From Stygiolobus sp037389425 (GTDB taxonomy: Archaea; Thermoproteota; Thermoprotei_A; Sulfolobales; Sulfolobaceae): DNA of 20,955 nt. The stretch spans positions 1 through 20,955 of the forward strand of contig NZ_JBBHKR010000026.1 in the NCBI RefSeq assembly GCF_037389425.1, in the 5' to 3' direction. Shown here one piece after another: positions 1 to 6,908 of the stretch. The position numbers and the translations under genes are program-made. Numbering within the stretch: the stretch's first letter is position 1; the number at the start of each line of letters is the position of its first letter. The notes beneath the pieces are model-generated. The model saw nothing but the letters and a program-made list of their open reading frames with translations. It was not told the origin of the DNA and searched no databases.

Positions 1-191
1 TTTTCCACATGCACATTGGACTGAAGCTTTAACTTGTTCGTCTATGTCTTCATAGGGGTTTTATGACTTCTAAGAAGAATTTCCCTACGTAACTTAAAGC
101 TTTATAACCTCTCGCTCTGTTGATCTTCTCCCTAGCCTTTTCGTCTTTTCGGGCAGTATTTGCTTAACTCCGCCGTCTGTTTTTGCCTCAT
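1..191 (-). pseudogene. decayed N-terminal fragment of a protein, possibly a transposase, cut by the left edge
   Basis: Reading the minus strand, an ATG at 191-189 opens a short frame (MRQKQTAELSKYC), which breaks near 150. A second frame then runs from about 163 to 59 (RKDEKAREKINRARGYKALS onward, ending FLEVIKP) and stops at a TGA at 52-50. A third frame continues directly (YEDIDEQVKASVQCACGK) to the window edge. The composition and the joins suggest one ancestral protein broken by at least two frameshifts. The CxC near the edge could be the start of a zinc finger. I do not recognise the family with certainty; a Sulfolobales insertion-sequence transposase is plausible because decayed transposase sequence also sits at the right edge. 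The rest of the gene lies outside the window. Confidence 0.4.
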
Positions 192-586
192 TCTAGTGGT
201 CTGCCATAAAAGGTGAGACTTTCAGCCCTTAATCCCAGTTTATTATTAATTGAAACTTTATTCTGGTTCGGGTGCGGAATTCAAAAAACTGGAAATATTG
301 CACAAGACACAGTAAACGGGATCAACAGTAACGCATCACTACGACCAAATCTCCCAAGAAGTACACAATGCATACATGTGTGCAGGTATACACGATCGAC
401 CTACGATAAGGAAGAGTTTTAGACTACTCTTTTTAAGCCCTTATTGAGGTTAAACCTATCGCTATACGAAGTACTTAACCCGCATAAACCGCCACCGTGT
501 ATCCCGCTACGCTGTGAGGTGAGCACAATTATAACCGGCAGACGTGGGATTTTTAACCCTTTAAGTAAAAAACGAGGTAGCCTATG
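192..586. other. 395-base gap without a convincing gene
   Basis: No supportable gene. A plus-strand 69-codon frame (213-422) has no promoter, ribosome site or recognisable fold, and another (444-653) runs into the riboflavin kinase gene on the opposite strand. Both may be chance or insertion-sequence debris. The only functional element I can point to is a T-run on the minus strand just after the riboflavin kinase stop (listed separately). Confidence 0.4.
567..572 (-). terminator. T-run terminator after the cutA-ribK operon
   Basis: On the minus strand a run of six T begins about 15 bases after the riboflavin kinase stop codon (587-589). Oligo-T tracts are the usual archaeal intrinsic termination signal. 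There is no convincing hairpin. This would end the five-gene minus-strand operon. Confidence 0.4.
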
Positions 587-1135
587 TCACAAGAACACTT
601 CTATTACTATCTCGTCCCCATCCTTAAGCCCCAATTTCTCCCTTAAGAAGTAGGGTGAGATCACTTCAATTACACTTTTAGGGTGGGTTGTCCTAGCCGG
701 GATTACGATAGCAGCAGGCGATACGGAGTTTACATTAGCCGGAAACGCTTTTACGCTGCCTAAAACTCTATTCGGTTCCTTATGTTCGGGGATTACTATA
801 CCCTTACTTGCGTCGAGGAGTATTCTGTTCTCCATCGAGTTCTTCTCATATATTACAGCGTTTAATGTCCCGGGGTAGGGCTCGAATCCGAGGAACTTCT
901 TAAAGGACTCGGCGTAGTACGGTAGGGACAAGAAGAATCTGCCTTCACCGAGCCCTGAAGTGACCTTGGCTTTGATCTTTATGATTCTGCTTATCTTCAG
1001 GATCTCCTCTAAGTCTTTAACACAATGGCTGAAAGCCCTCTCTCCTTCTTCCGTAAGCCTTATTGTTTCCCCTTCCTTAGATATGACCCTCGTTATTATA
1101 CCGTTGTCCTCTAATTCCTTCAGCTTCCTAGACAC
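587..1135 (-). CDS. ribK: CTP-dependent riboflavin kinase (archaeal RibK), 5' end unresolved
   Basis: Archaeal riboflavin kinase makes FMN from riboflavin using CTP. The catalytic domain is clear: GLGEGRFFLSLPYY, then GFEPYPGTLNAV at about residues 60-95 of this reading, the glycine-rich and PGTLN signatures of the family. The N-terminus begins inside the recognition helix of a winged helix-turn-helix. The in-frame codons upstream (1136-1243) encode the missing part (QQDIAKTLGVSQQTVSRKLK across the boundary), so the GTG at 1135 is only the first canonical start and is probably not the true one. It is the last gene of the cutA-gatC-gatA-taw1 operon. Fusion of a helix-turn-helix to RibK is known in several archaea, so the domain combination is expected. 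The break at the 5' end is not; see the entry at 1136-1247. Confidence 0.88.
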   Translation of the reverse strand: MSRKLKELEDNGIITRVISKEGETIRLTEEGERAFSHCVKDLEEILKISRIIKIKAKVTSGLGEGRFFLSLPYYAESFKKFLGFEPYPGTLNAVIYEKNSMENRILLDASKGIVIPEHKEPNRVLGSVKAFPANVNSVSPAAIVIPARTTHPKSVIEVISPYFLREKLGLKDGDEIVIEVFL

Positions 1136-1247
1136 AGTCTGTTGTGATACACCTAGCGTCTTGGCTATGTCTTGTTGCGTTATGGTATTGTTTAAGGCTA
1201 CCTTTAGGATCCTGATTACCTCACAAGAGATGTTAAGTTCTTTTCAA
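1136..1247 (-). other. in-frame winged-HTH coding extension of ribK lacking a start codon
   Basis: The ribK frame stays open upstream of 1135 to the taw1 TGA at 1246-1244 and encodes most of a wHTH (DIAKTLGVSQQTVSRKL). No ATG, GTG or TTG lies in this frame between. One frame away, a TTG at 1247-1245 overlaps the taw1 stop and is preceded six bases upstream by a strong Shine-Dalgarno sequence (GGAGGG). As written, this TTG frame stops after four codons (TTG AAA AGA ACT TAA). Removing one A from the AAAA run at 1244-1241 would join it perfectly to the kinase frame (MKELNISCEVIRILK). Confidence 0.6.
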
Positions 1248-2335
1248 CTCACACCCTCCGAACAATCTTGTTCAGCTTCCTTATATTCTCCGCTTATATC
1301 GTCTTCTACGTCTTTTGTAGACCAGTCCCACTTTTCACTCCACGCGTTCCCGATCTGTATGGGTCTGTCTAATTTGCTGAGTAGTACTATCCTGCTGGGC
1401 ACGTGTTCGGACAAGAGTTTATATCCCGTGTAGTTTGACAAAATTTTTGCGAATTCTCTCACTTCGCTGTGTCTGGGCATCGCATCTTTAGTCAGCCTGT
1501 AAGTCGAGGGACCTACGTGCATGTAAGCTTTTACCTCTATGTAAGTGGGTTGGGATAACTCAATGAGCTTTGCGAACTCTCTTGCGTCTTCTTCACTCAT
1601 ATTGAAGCCCTTGATCATGGTCATCCTGATTACCGTGGGGGAGCTGAAGCTGGGTAGTATCTTTAAGGTCTCCATTACGAGATTCCAAGAGTTTGCTACT
1701 ATGGGACGGTTTATTATTTTGTGTTTTTTCTCGTTAGGGGCTTGTAAGGATAAGAAGAGTTGTGTGGGCTCTTCTTCGAGGCTGGCCAAGACGTCGGGTC
1801 TCACACCGCTGGTGACAAGGAACGTCGTCATCCCCCTCTTATGATACTCACTGATAAGTTCTCCCAGCCTGTTGTAGAGTGTGGGTTCGCCGGTAAGGCT
1901 TATTGCTACGTGTTTGGGCATAGTTGCTTCTTTAGCCTTTTCTTTAGGTACTCCTTCTCTGCCAAAATAACCCGAGACTGCTCTCATATGTTCTTCAATA
2001 CTCTTTTCGGCTATTATCTCCGGATCGTCTTCTATTGGTATCTTAGTCTCGTCCCATTCAAGCCCTATATCTTCTGGCTCGAGCCTCCAGCAGTGTACAC
2101 ACCTGAACCAGCACCAAGCTGCCGAAGGGGACATCTGTACGCATCTGTGACTTTCAATACCGTAGAACTTACCTTTATAACAGTACCTACCGCTTGTGAG
2201 GGCTTCGTGAGTCCAGTGGCACTTCTTGTAAACGGAGTGACTGCCCACTATGTGGTATTTCTCTTTCTCGAGTTCTTTCATGATTACGCTGAGCGTATCG
2301 ATCCTGAAGGTGGGTTTACTTTCCATTAGACTCAA
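1244..2335 (-). CDS. taw1: 4-demethylwyosine synthase Taw1 (radical SAM, tRNA-Phe G37)
   Basis: Taw1/TYW1 forms the tricyclic imidazopurine of 4-demethylwyosine from m1G37 of tRNA-Phe, using pyruvate and a radical SAM mechanism. The radical SAM cluster motif CWFRCVHC supplies C75, C79 and C82. Three more cysteines at 39, 52 and 65 have the 13-13-10 spacing of the second iron-sulfur cluster known for this enzyme. Length (363 aa) fits archaeal Taw1, which lacks the flavodoxin domain of the yeast enzyme. The start shown is TTG (2335-2333), 22 bases after the gatA stop; an in-frame ATG three codons later (2326) is an equally good choice and neither has a clear ribosome site. The gene ends in a TGA overlapped by the Shine-Dalgarno/TTG element of the downstream kinase gene. 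Confidence 0.93.
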   Translation of the reverse strand: MSLMESKPTFRIDTLSVIMKELEKEKYHIVGSHSVYKKCHWTHEALTSGRYCYKGKFYGIESHRCVQMSPSAAWCWFRCVHCWRLEPEDIGLEWDETKIPIEDDPEIIAEKSIEEHMRAVSGYFGREGVPKEKAKEATMPKHVAISLTGEPTLYNRLGELISEYHKRGMTTFLVTSGVRPDVLASLEEEPTQLFLSLQAPNEKKHKIINRPIVANSWNLVMETLKILPSFSSPTVIRMTMIKGFNMSEEDAREFAKLIELSQPTYIEVKAYMHVGPSTYRLTKDAMPRHSEVREFAKILSNYTGYKLLSEHVPSRIVLLSKLDRPIQIGNAWSEKWDWSTKDVEDDISGEYKEAEQDCSEGVS

Positions 2336-2357
2336 GTATGAGTGTGAGGTAAAAAAC

Positions 2358-3758
2358 TTAAAGGTTAGCCGTAAGGTCGTGATAACCTAGAACCCTTTCT
2401 ATGGACTTTGAGAGTGAAATGAGGTAGTAGTCAGATAGGTACTTGCCCATCATTTGTAAGCCCACCGGTAGGTTGTTATAAAAGCCTGCAGGTTGGGAGA
2501 GTGCCGGGATCCCTGCTAAGTTAGCTAACACCGTGTTTAAGTCCATGGCGTACATCCTCACTGGATCGTCTATGACTTCCCCTATTTTCGGTGGGAGGAC
2601 GGGCATTGTGGGGGAGAGGATCACGTCGTATTTGCTTAGTATTAAGTCTATTTCGTCTTTTATTAACCTCCTGACCTTTAGTGCCCTTAAGTAGTACTGA
2701 TCATAATAGCCCGCACTGAGAATGAAGCTACCCAAGAGTATCCTCCTTTTTACCTCGATCCCGAAGCCGTCACCGCGGTTTTTCGCAAAGGTCTCCTTCC
2801 AAGTTCCCTCGTAGTACTTACTGTAACCGTATCTCACACCGTCAAACCTGGCTAGGTTCGAACTGGCTTCCGACATGGCTATGATGTAGTATGTAGGAAG
2901 GGCGTAGTCGGAGTACTTTAATTCCACTTCCTCAATCGTAGCCCCTTCACTGGAGAGCTTGTTTATTGCTTTTTTGAACACTGACTGTACCTCTGGCTGG
3001 GAGGCGTCCAAGATGTTCTTGAGCAACGCGAACCTGGTCTTGCTTAGGTCTGCCTCGGTTTTAGGAGGAGATTGAGAGATGGTGGTAGCGTCCCTCCAGT
3101 CCTCTCCTGAGATCACTGAATAAAGAAGTTCTAAGTCTTCGGCGTTTTTAGCCATCGGACCTATCTGTTCGAGGCTGTTGGCGTAAGCTACTAAACCGTA
3201 TCTACTCACGGTACCGTAGGAAGGTTTTAGACCGAAGACTGCGTTAAAAGCTGCAGGAGCCCTTATAGATCCACCCGTGTCACTACCCAGAGCTATGTCT
3301 ACTACCCCGGAAGCTAAAGCCGCTCCGCTACCCCCTGAAGATCCTCCCGGAGTCCTTTCCAAATCCCACGGGTTGTGTGTGGGACCGAAGTAACTGGTCT
3401 CGGTTGTCGAGCCCATGGCGAACTCGTCCATGTTCGTCTTTCCTAAGATCACAGCACCTTCTTGCCTGAGTTTTTGAATTACCGTAGCGTCGAAAGGTGG
3501 AACGTAGTCTTCCAGCATCCTCGATGCACAAGTAGTCCTTATCCCCTTAGTGGAGATATTGTCCTTTACGGCTATTAACACGCCCTTTAACCTCCCTTGT
3601 TTTCTGTTAATTGCTTCCTTTACCTCTTTGAGTACTTCTTCTTTTTTCCTTAACGTTATAAACGCCCTGACTTTTCCTTCGACTCTTTCTATCCTTTCGT
3701 AAGTTTTATCTACATATTCTTCTGCTGTTTTCTCGTCTGGTGTGAACACTTTAATCAC
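2358..3758 (-). CDS. gatA: Asp-tRNA(Asn)/Glu-tRNA(Gln) amidotransferase subunit A
   Basis: GatA is the glutaminase subunit of the GatCAB transamidase, which amidates misacylated Asp-tRNA(Asn) and/or Glu-tRNA(Gln). The amidase signature is intact: Lys65 (LIAVKDN), cis-Ser140 (GGSSGGSG) and nucleophile Ser164 (GSDTGGSIR). The spacings of 75 and 24 residues are those of the family's catalytic triad. In archaea GatDE normally serves Gln, so this complex probably serves Asn (inference). The first GTG (3758) lies inside a Shine-Dalgarno-like GGTGAT; the GTG at 3749, three codons on, has that element four bases upstream and may be the real start. With the first start it overlaps gatC by 8 bases. GatB is not in the window and must be encoded elsewhere. 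Confidence 0.95.
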   Translation of the reverse strand: MIKVFTPDEKTAEEYVDKTYERIERVEGKVRAFITLRKKEEVLKEVKEAINRKQGRLKGVLIAVKDNISTKGIRTTCASRMLEDYVPPFDATVIQKLRQEGAVILGKTNMDEFAMGSTTETSYFGPTHNPWDLERTPGGSSGGSGAALASGVVDIALGSDTGGSIRAPAAFNAVFGLKPSYGTVSRYGLVAYANSLEQIGPMAKNAEDLELLYSVISGEDWRDATTISQSPPKTEADLSKTRFALLKNILDASQPEVQSVFKKAINKLSSEGATIEEVELKYSDYALPTYYIIAMSEASSNLARFDGVRYGYSKYYEGTWKETFAKNRGDGFGIEVKRRILLGSFILSAGYYDQYYLRALKVRRLIKDEIDLILSKYDVILSPTMPVLPPKIGEVIDDPVRMYAMDLNTVLANLAGIPALSQPAGFYNNLPVGLQMMGKYLSDYYLISLSKSIERVLGYHDLTANL

Positions 3759-4038
3759 CGTATGTTCTGGGACCTACTATGTATCCATCTTCTTTTCTCT
3801 TTACGTTCTGTAGTGCTTCCTCTCTATTCAACGGCTCTATTGGCTCGTCTTTCCTGAGTTTGCCTGAGGAGAGCGGATGGAATAGGGGTTCTACATTTGT
3901 GAGATCTAATTGATTGATCTTGTTGAAGAACTCTAATATGTTCTGTAGGTCTCTTTTAATTTTTTCTTTTTCTTGACCTTTTATCTCTACTAGGGCTAGG
4001 GCTTGTAATTTTTCGAGGAGTTTATCGTCAATTTCCAT
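3751..4038 (-). CDS. gatC: aminoacyl-tRNA amidotransferase subunit C
   Basis: GatC is the small subunit that wraps GatA and GatB and stabilises the complex. At 95 residues it has the usual size. The helical N-terminus (LLEKLQALALVEI) is followed by the characteristic V-E-P-L-F-H-P segment (about 49-55), and the C-terminal tail ends near a conserved-looking GYIVGPRTYGD, the part that in known structures inserts between the other subunits. The ATG start lies within the end of cutA (11-base overlap), and the gene overlaps or abuts gatA, so the three genes should be translated from one message. Confidence 0.9.
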   Translation of the reverse strand: MEIDDKLLEKLQALALVEIKGQEKEKIKRDLQNILEFFNKINQLDLTNVEPLFHPLSSGKLRKDEPIEPLNREEALQNVKRKEDGYIVGPRTYGD

Positions 4039-4351
4039 CTTTTTTCACACTCTCGGTTAACCATTGTAAGTATTCAGGTAAGCCGGAATTAAAGTCGATC
4101 GCTATGACTTCAGGGACTTGGTACGTGTGAAGTTCTTTTACCCTTTTTATCACTTTTTCTTTAGCTTCCGCTGTGGTCTTGATAATGACTAGGATCTCAT
4201 CGTCTTCTACTGTCTTCCCTTCCCATACGTAAAACGACTTTATGTAAGGAACTATGTTCACGCATGCAGCTAGCCTTTCGTCTACTAAGGTTTTAGCTAT
4301 TTTTTTCGCGTTTTCCATTGTGTTTGTAGTAGAGAGTAGGAGAGAGTACAC
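4028..4351 (-). CDS. cutA: CutA1-family divalent-cation tolerance protein
   Basis: CutA1 is a small trimeric ferredoxin-like protein, historically linked to copper tolerance in bacteria; its cellular role in archaea is not established. Family features are the N-terminal strand plus helix (LLLSTTNTMENAKKIAKTL), ERLAACVNI at about 26-34, FYVWEGK at about 41-47, and the C-terminal HTYQVPEVIAI. Length 107 is typical. The start is GTG at 4351, supported by a TATA-like element 23-30 bases upstream (GTTTTTAAC side, 4374-4381), giving a leaderless message. It is the first gene of the minus-strand operon and is transcribed divergently from the gene at 4388. Confidence 0.92.
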   Translation of the reverse strand: MYSLLLSTTNTMENAKKIAKTLVDERLAACVNIVPYIKSFYVWEGKTVEDDEILVIIKTTAEAKEKVIKRVKELHTYQVPEVIAIDFNSGLPEYLQWLTESVKKDGN

Positions 4352-4359
4352 GAAGATAA

Positions 4360-4381
4360 TTTAAGCATGGGGAGTTAAAAA
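4360..4381. promoter_or_regulatory. overlapping divergent promoters for cutA operon and the 4388 gene
   Basis: Only 36 bases separate the two divergent start codons. On the plus strand TTTAAG (4360-4365) sits 23-28 bases before the GTG at 4388. On the minus strand a TTTTTAAC element (4374-4381) sits 23-30 bases before the GTG at 4351. Both spacings fit archaeal TATA boxes for leaderless transcripts. Because the two elements are interleaved, binding at one should hinder the other. Confidence 0.5.
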
Positions 4382-4387
4382 TAGTCC

Positions 4388-4765
4388 GTGAGGATTAAGG
4401 AGCTTCTTGAGTTAGCCCCTTGGAGGGGATTCGAGGAAGGCTTATTTTTGGGATTGAGCGAGGCTGAAGAGCTAGGGAAGGAGTTTTTGGGCTTTACTCT
4501 TTCCAACGGTCATGGGTTGGTTTTACATGTCAACCCTTACGAAGGGGAGGTAAAGGGTGTTTATTTGGTTTTACCGGAGAAGATCGAAGCTAATTACCTA
4601 AATTATTGTTGTGTGTTCAACACCAGGTTTGGTAATACCATTTTTATTTACGAGATAATTAATTTATCGGAATACATAAATAGTGTTAGATCTGAAAGTG
4701 TTATTTACGTTGAAGTGATCAAAGGTGAGCTTGAAGACTTTTTACATACAGCGTTGGTTAGATGA
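4388..4765 (+). CDS. unrecognised 125-residue protein overlapping the XPB gene
   Basis: I do not recognise this protein. It has no obvious catalytic motif, membrane segment or signal peptide. The middle part is strand-rich (LVLHVNPYEG, GVYLVLP, TIFIYEIINL), suggesting a compact alpha/beta or beta fold. The GTG start is supported by a TATA-like box at -23 to -28. Its last 41 bases overlap the start of the XPB helicase in another frame, so the two are probably translated together, and a role as a helicase partner is an inference from this only. It is not Bax1, the known archaeal XPB partner nuclease, which is far larger. Codon use resembles its neighbours. Confidence 0.7.
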   Translation: MRIKELLELAPWRGFEEGLFLGLSEAEELGKEFLGFTLSNGHGLVLHVNPYEGEVKGVYLVLPEKIEANYLNYCCVFNTRFGNTIFIYEIINLSEYINSVRSESVIYVEVIKGELEDFLHTALVR

Positions 4766-6347
4766 AGAGACTTTCAAGAAGTTGTTGACCTTCTCACGTT
4801 TCGTGGTCAGGGATCCCGAAAAGGGGTCGGTCTTCGTAATAGACCCGGAAAGGGCTAAGAAAAACAGGCTGAAGCTTGACGATATAAAGAGTTTACTTGA
4901 AGATATAGGCGTAGAAGTTGATGAGGGGGTGTTGAAGGAACTGGAGAAGGAGTTACCTAATTACGACGTCGAGTTCTACTTGAGGGGAGAAAAGGTAATA
5001 ATAAAGCCTCACGTCTACTTGATGGACTTAGTTAAGGACTACTATGAGCAGGGTGTGTTGAAGTACAATAAAGGGGAAAAGGTCTTTGAGACGTACCCTT
5101 ACTATTATAACTTCTTGAAGACGCGTTTTGAGGAGAACGGGCTTAAGGTAAAGGAGCTGGAGTTAAAGGTCAAAGACGTCAACATCAACTTCAGAGGGGA
5201 GCTGAGGGAGTACCAAAAGGAGGCACTTGGCGTCTGGTTGGAAAAGGGGAGCGGTGTGATTGCATTACCTACCGGTGCGGGAAAGACAGTAATCGGGATA
5301 GGGGCTATTGCTTACGTTAAAAAGTCAGCATTAGTTGTGACTTTCACTAAGGAGCAGATGATGCAGTGGAGGGATTCGATCCTTAGGTTTACTGACGTGG
5401 AAAAATCAATGGTAGGTCTGTATTATTCTGGGGAAAAGAACGTAAAACCGATCACGGTTACCACTTACCATACGGCTTATAGGCATATGGGGGAGTTGGC
5501 TGACAAGTTCGAAGTCCTCGTGATAGATGAGGCTCATCACTTACCCGCAGATAAGTTCAAGGTAATTGCCTTGAGTTCCTTTGCTTCTAGGAGGTTGGCT
5601 TTATCAGCGACCCCGGTTAGGGAAGACGGTAAGCACGAGGAGTTGTTTAAGCTGATGGGAGGGTTAATATACTTCAAGACCCCTCAGGAGTTGATACAGA
5701 AGGGCTTTCTTGCACCTTACGAAATTATTCAAGTTAAGGTTGAGCTAACTCCTCAAGAGAAGTTAGAATATAATAAGCTCTTGAACAAGTTCAGGAGCTT
5801 GGCTAAGGGTAGGAAAGTCTCACAATTACTCGAACTGGTAAAGAAAGGTGAGGAGGACGCTGTTGAGGCTATTAAGGTGTACAACGAGTTAAAAAAGTTG
5901 ACTAACTTGGCTAAGAAAAAAGTGGAGAAGGTTAAGGAGATAGTGGAGAAGGAAAAGGGTAACAAGATCCTGATATTCACTCAGTATGTGGAGCAGGCTG
6001 AAGAGATCGCTAACTTACTCAAAGCTTTCCTCATAACGGGGAAGATGAGTAAGAGTGAGAGAGAAAGGGTTTTGTCAGTTTTTAAGGGTATAAAGAGCGG
6101 TGTTTTGGTACTGACTACTGTGGGAGACGAGGGGTTAGATATTCCAGATGCTAACGTGGGAATAATAGTGACGGGGACTGGTTCTAGGAGGCAGTTCATA
6201 CAGAGGTTGGGAAGGTTGTTAAGACCTAGCAACGGGAAGAAAGCGAGGCTTTACGAATTAGTTACTAAGGGTACAGCTGAGGAGTACCAAGCCGTGAAGA
6301 GAAAGGAAATAATTTATGAAGACTCGTTATTTTCAGACGAGATGTAA
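4725..6347 (+). CDS. archaeal XPB-type DNA helicase (SF2)
   Basis: XPB helicases are ATP-dependent SF2 translocases related to the TFIIH subunit of eukaryotes. An N-terminal damage-recognition-like domain (about 1-150) is followed by Walker A LPTGAGKT (about 180-187), DEAHH (268-272), SATP, the diagnostic RED motif Arg299-Glu300-Asp301, a charged helical thumb insertion (about 333-400), and a second RecA domain ending in motif VI QRLGRLLRP (about 490-500). All motifs are intact. The start is GTG 4725 or TTG 4731; homologues that begin close to the FYIxRWLDE segment would fit either. It overlaps the upstream gene by 41 bases and the convergent gene at 6314 by 34 bases. Bax1 is not adjacent, so this is more likely the XPB1-like paralogue than the Bax1-linked XPB2. 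Confidence 0.92.
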   Translation: MSLKTFYIQRWLDEETFKKLLTFSRFVVRDPEKGSVFVIDPERAKKNRLKLDDIKSLLEDIGVEVDEGVLKELEKELPNYDVEFYLRGEKVIIKPHVYLMDLVKDYYEQGVLKYNKGEKVFETYPYYYNFLKTRFEENGLKVKELELKVKDVNINFRGELREYQKEALGVWLEKGSGVIALPTGAGKTVIGIGAIAYVKKSALVVTFTKEQMMQWRDSILRFTDVEKSMVGLYYSGEKNVKPITVTTYHTAYRHMGELADKFEVLVIDEAHHLPADKFKVIALSSFASRRLALSATPVREDGKHEELFKLMGGLIYFKTPQELIQKGFLAPYEIIQVKVELTPQEKLEYNKLLNKFRSLAKGRKVSQLLELVKKGEEDAVEAIKVYNELKKLTNLAKKKVEKVKEIVEKEKGNKILIFTQYVEQAEEIANLLKAFLITGKMSKSERERVLSVFKGIKSGVLVLTTVGDEGLDIPDANVGIIVTGTGSRRQFIQRLGRLLRPSNGKKARLYELVTKGTAEEYQAVKRKEIIYEDSLFSDEM

Positions 6348-6811
6348 TAGTAGACAGAGTAGGCTAAAGGTTCTAAGTAGTTTTTCAGTTGTGTTGTAGT
6401 CACGGTGACTTGTCCCGCCTTAAGGAGGAGGATGGGTAGCTCGTTTATCCCGACAAGTACGATCCCGTCAAATCTTTCATCGTTTATTTTGAGTTTGACC
6501 TTGCCTAGGGCATGTTTAAGTGTTATCGCGGGTAAAAACCTGGGGCATTTTACCTCTATTTCCCCTTCTATTTCTTTTTTTCCTTCTAGAAATAATACCT
6601 TTTCTTTTCCTGTAACTGTGTACCCTTCTACCCAGTTCGGTGATTCTATTTCTTCTTTACAACTTGGCGAGATTATAGAGAGTGGAGGGAATTCAATTAT
6701 GTAGCCCCTAATCTTTAGTAGTGCCGGGTGTACTAGTATAATGTCTCCTATTTCTATCTTGCTTTTCTCTCCTGGTCTGCAAATTTTATCGTTTTTATCC
6801 ACGTAGGGCAT
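6314..6811 (-). CDS. unrecognised conserved-looking 165-residue protein
   Basis: I do not recognise this protein. It seems rich in beta strands (IEIGDIILVHPALLKIRGY; EIEGEIEVKCPRF; GIVLVGINELPILLL), with no membrane helix or signal peptide and three scattered cysteines that do not form a zinc knuckle. The ATG at 6811 is preceded by a TATA-like TTTATAAA (6840-6847), which would give a leader of about eight bases. Its 3' end runs 34 bases into the convergent XPB gene, so the two transcripts are complementary at their ends. Real-gene support is the full-length open frame with codon use like its neighbours and the promoter. Confidence 0.7.
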   Translation of the reverse strand: MPYVDKNDKICRPGEKSKIEIGDIILVHPALLKIRGYIIEFPPLSIISPSCKEEIESPNWVEGYTVTGKEKVLFLEGKKEIEGEIEVKCPRFLPAITLKHALGKVKLKINDERFDGIVLVGINELPILLLKAGQVTVTTTQLKNYLEPLAYSVYYYISSENNESS

Positions 6812-6825
6812 TGTGTTATGTTAAG

Positions 6826-6850
6826 TTTAAAACTACGTGTTTATAAATAA
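6826..6850. promoter_or_regulatory. two TATA-like boxes between divergent units
   Basis: TTTAAAA at 6826-6832 is centred about 26 bases before the C box of the candidate guide RNA that starts near 6855 on the plus strand. TTTATAAATAA at 6840-6850 is centred about 34 bases from the minus-strand ATG at 6811, and could also serve the plus-strand gene at 6907/6916 with a leader of 36-45 bases. Which box is used for which transcript cannot be decided from sequence. Confidence 0.4.
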
Positions 6851-6854
6851 TTGT

Positions 6855-6908
6855 TCGATGAAAGGACTTGTAAGGTCTGAATTATGATGAGTAACTAGGC
6901 TGTTGAGT
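6855..6908 (+). ncRNA. candidate C/D-box guide RNA 1
   Basis: The order is: C-like box CGATGA (6856-6861), 15 bases, D' box CTGA (6877-6880), 4 bases, perfect C' box TGATGA (6885-6890), 12 bases, D-like box TTGA (6903-6906). The inner D'/C' pair is perfect and the outer pair each deviate by one base. A TATA-like TTTAAAA lies about 26 bases before the C box. The D' guide complements ACCUUACAAGUCC. By the N+5 rule the methylated base is the second U, which would be U34 in an anticodon arm GGAC-CUUACAA-GUCC of tRNA-Val(UAC); the two arms pair. I see no terminal stem. It ends at or inside the start of the gene at 6907. Confidence 0.4.

Noticed and set aside
213..422. 69-codon plus-strand frame as a gene or a TnpB tail
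   Set aside because: The sequence looked vaguely like an insertion-sequence tail, but I could not tie it to any motif; left as unassigned.
960..2329. Plus-strand open frames of 99-189 codons antisense to taw1 and ribK
   Set aside because: They mirror two well-conserved enzymes; the hydrophobic, cysteine-rich translations are what antisense of these genes gives, and no promoter or ribosome site supports them.
3328..3531. 67-codon minus-strand frame inside gatA
   Set aside because: Alternative frame of the same strand across the amidase signature; arginine-rich translation without any support.
4388..4765. Bax1 nuclease as the XPB partner
   Set aside because: Far too short and without any nuclease motif.
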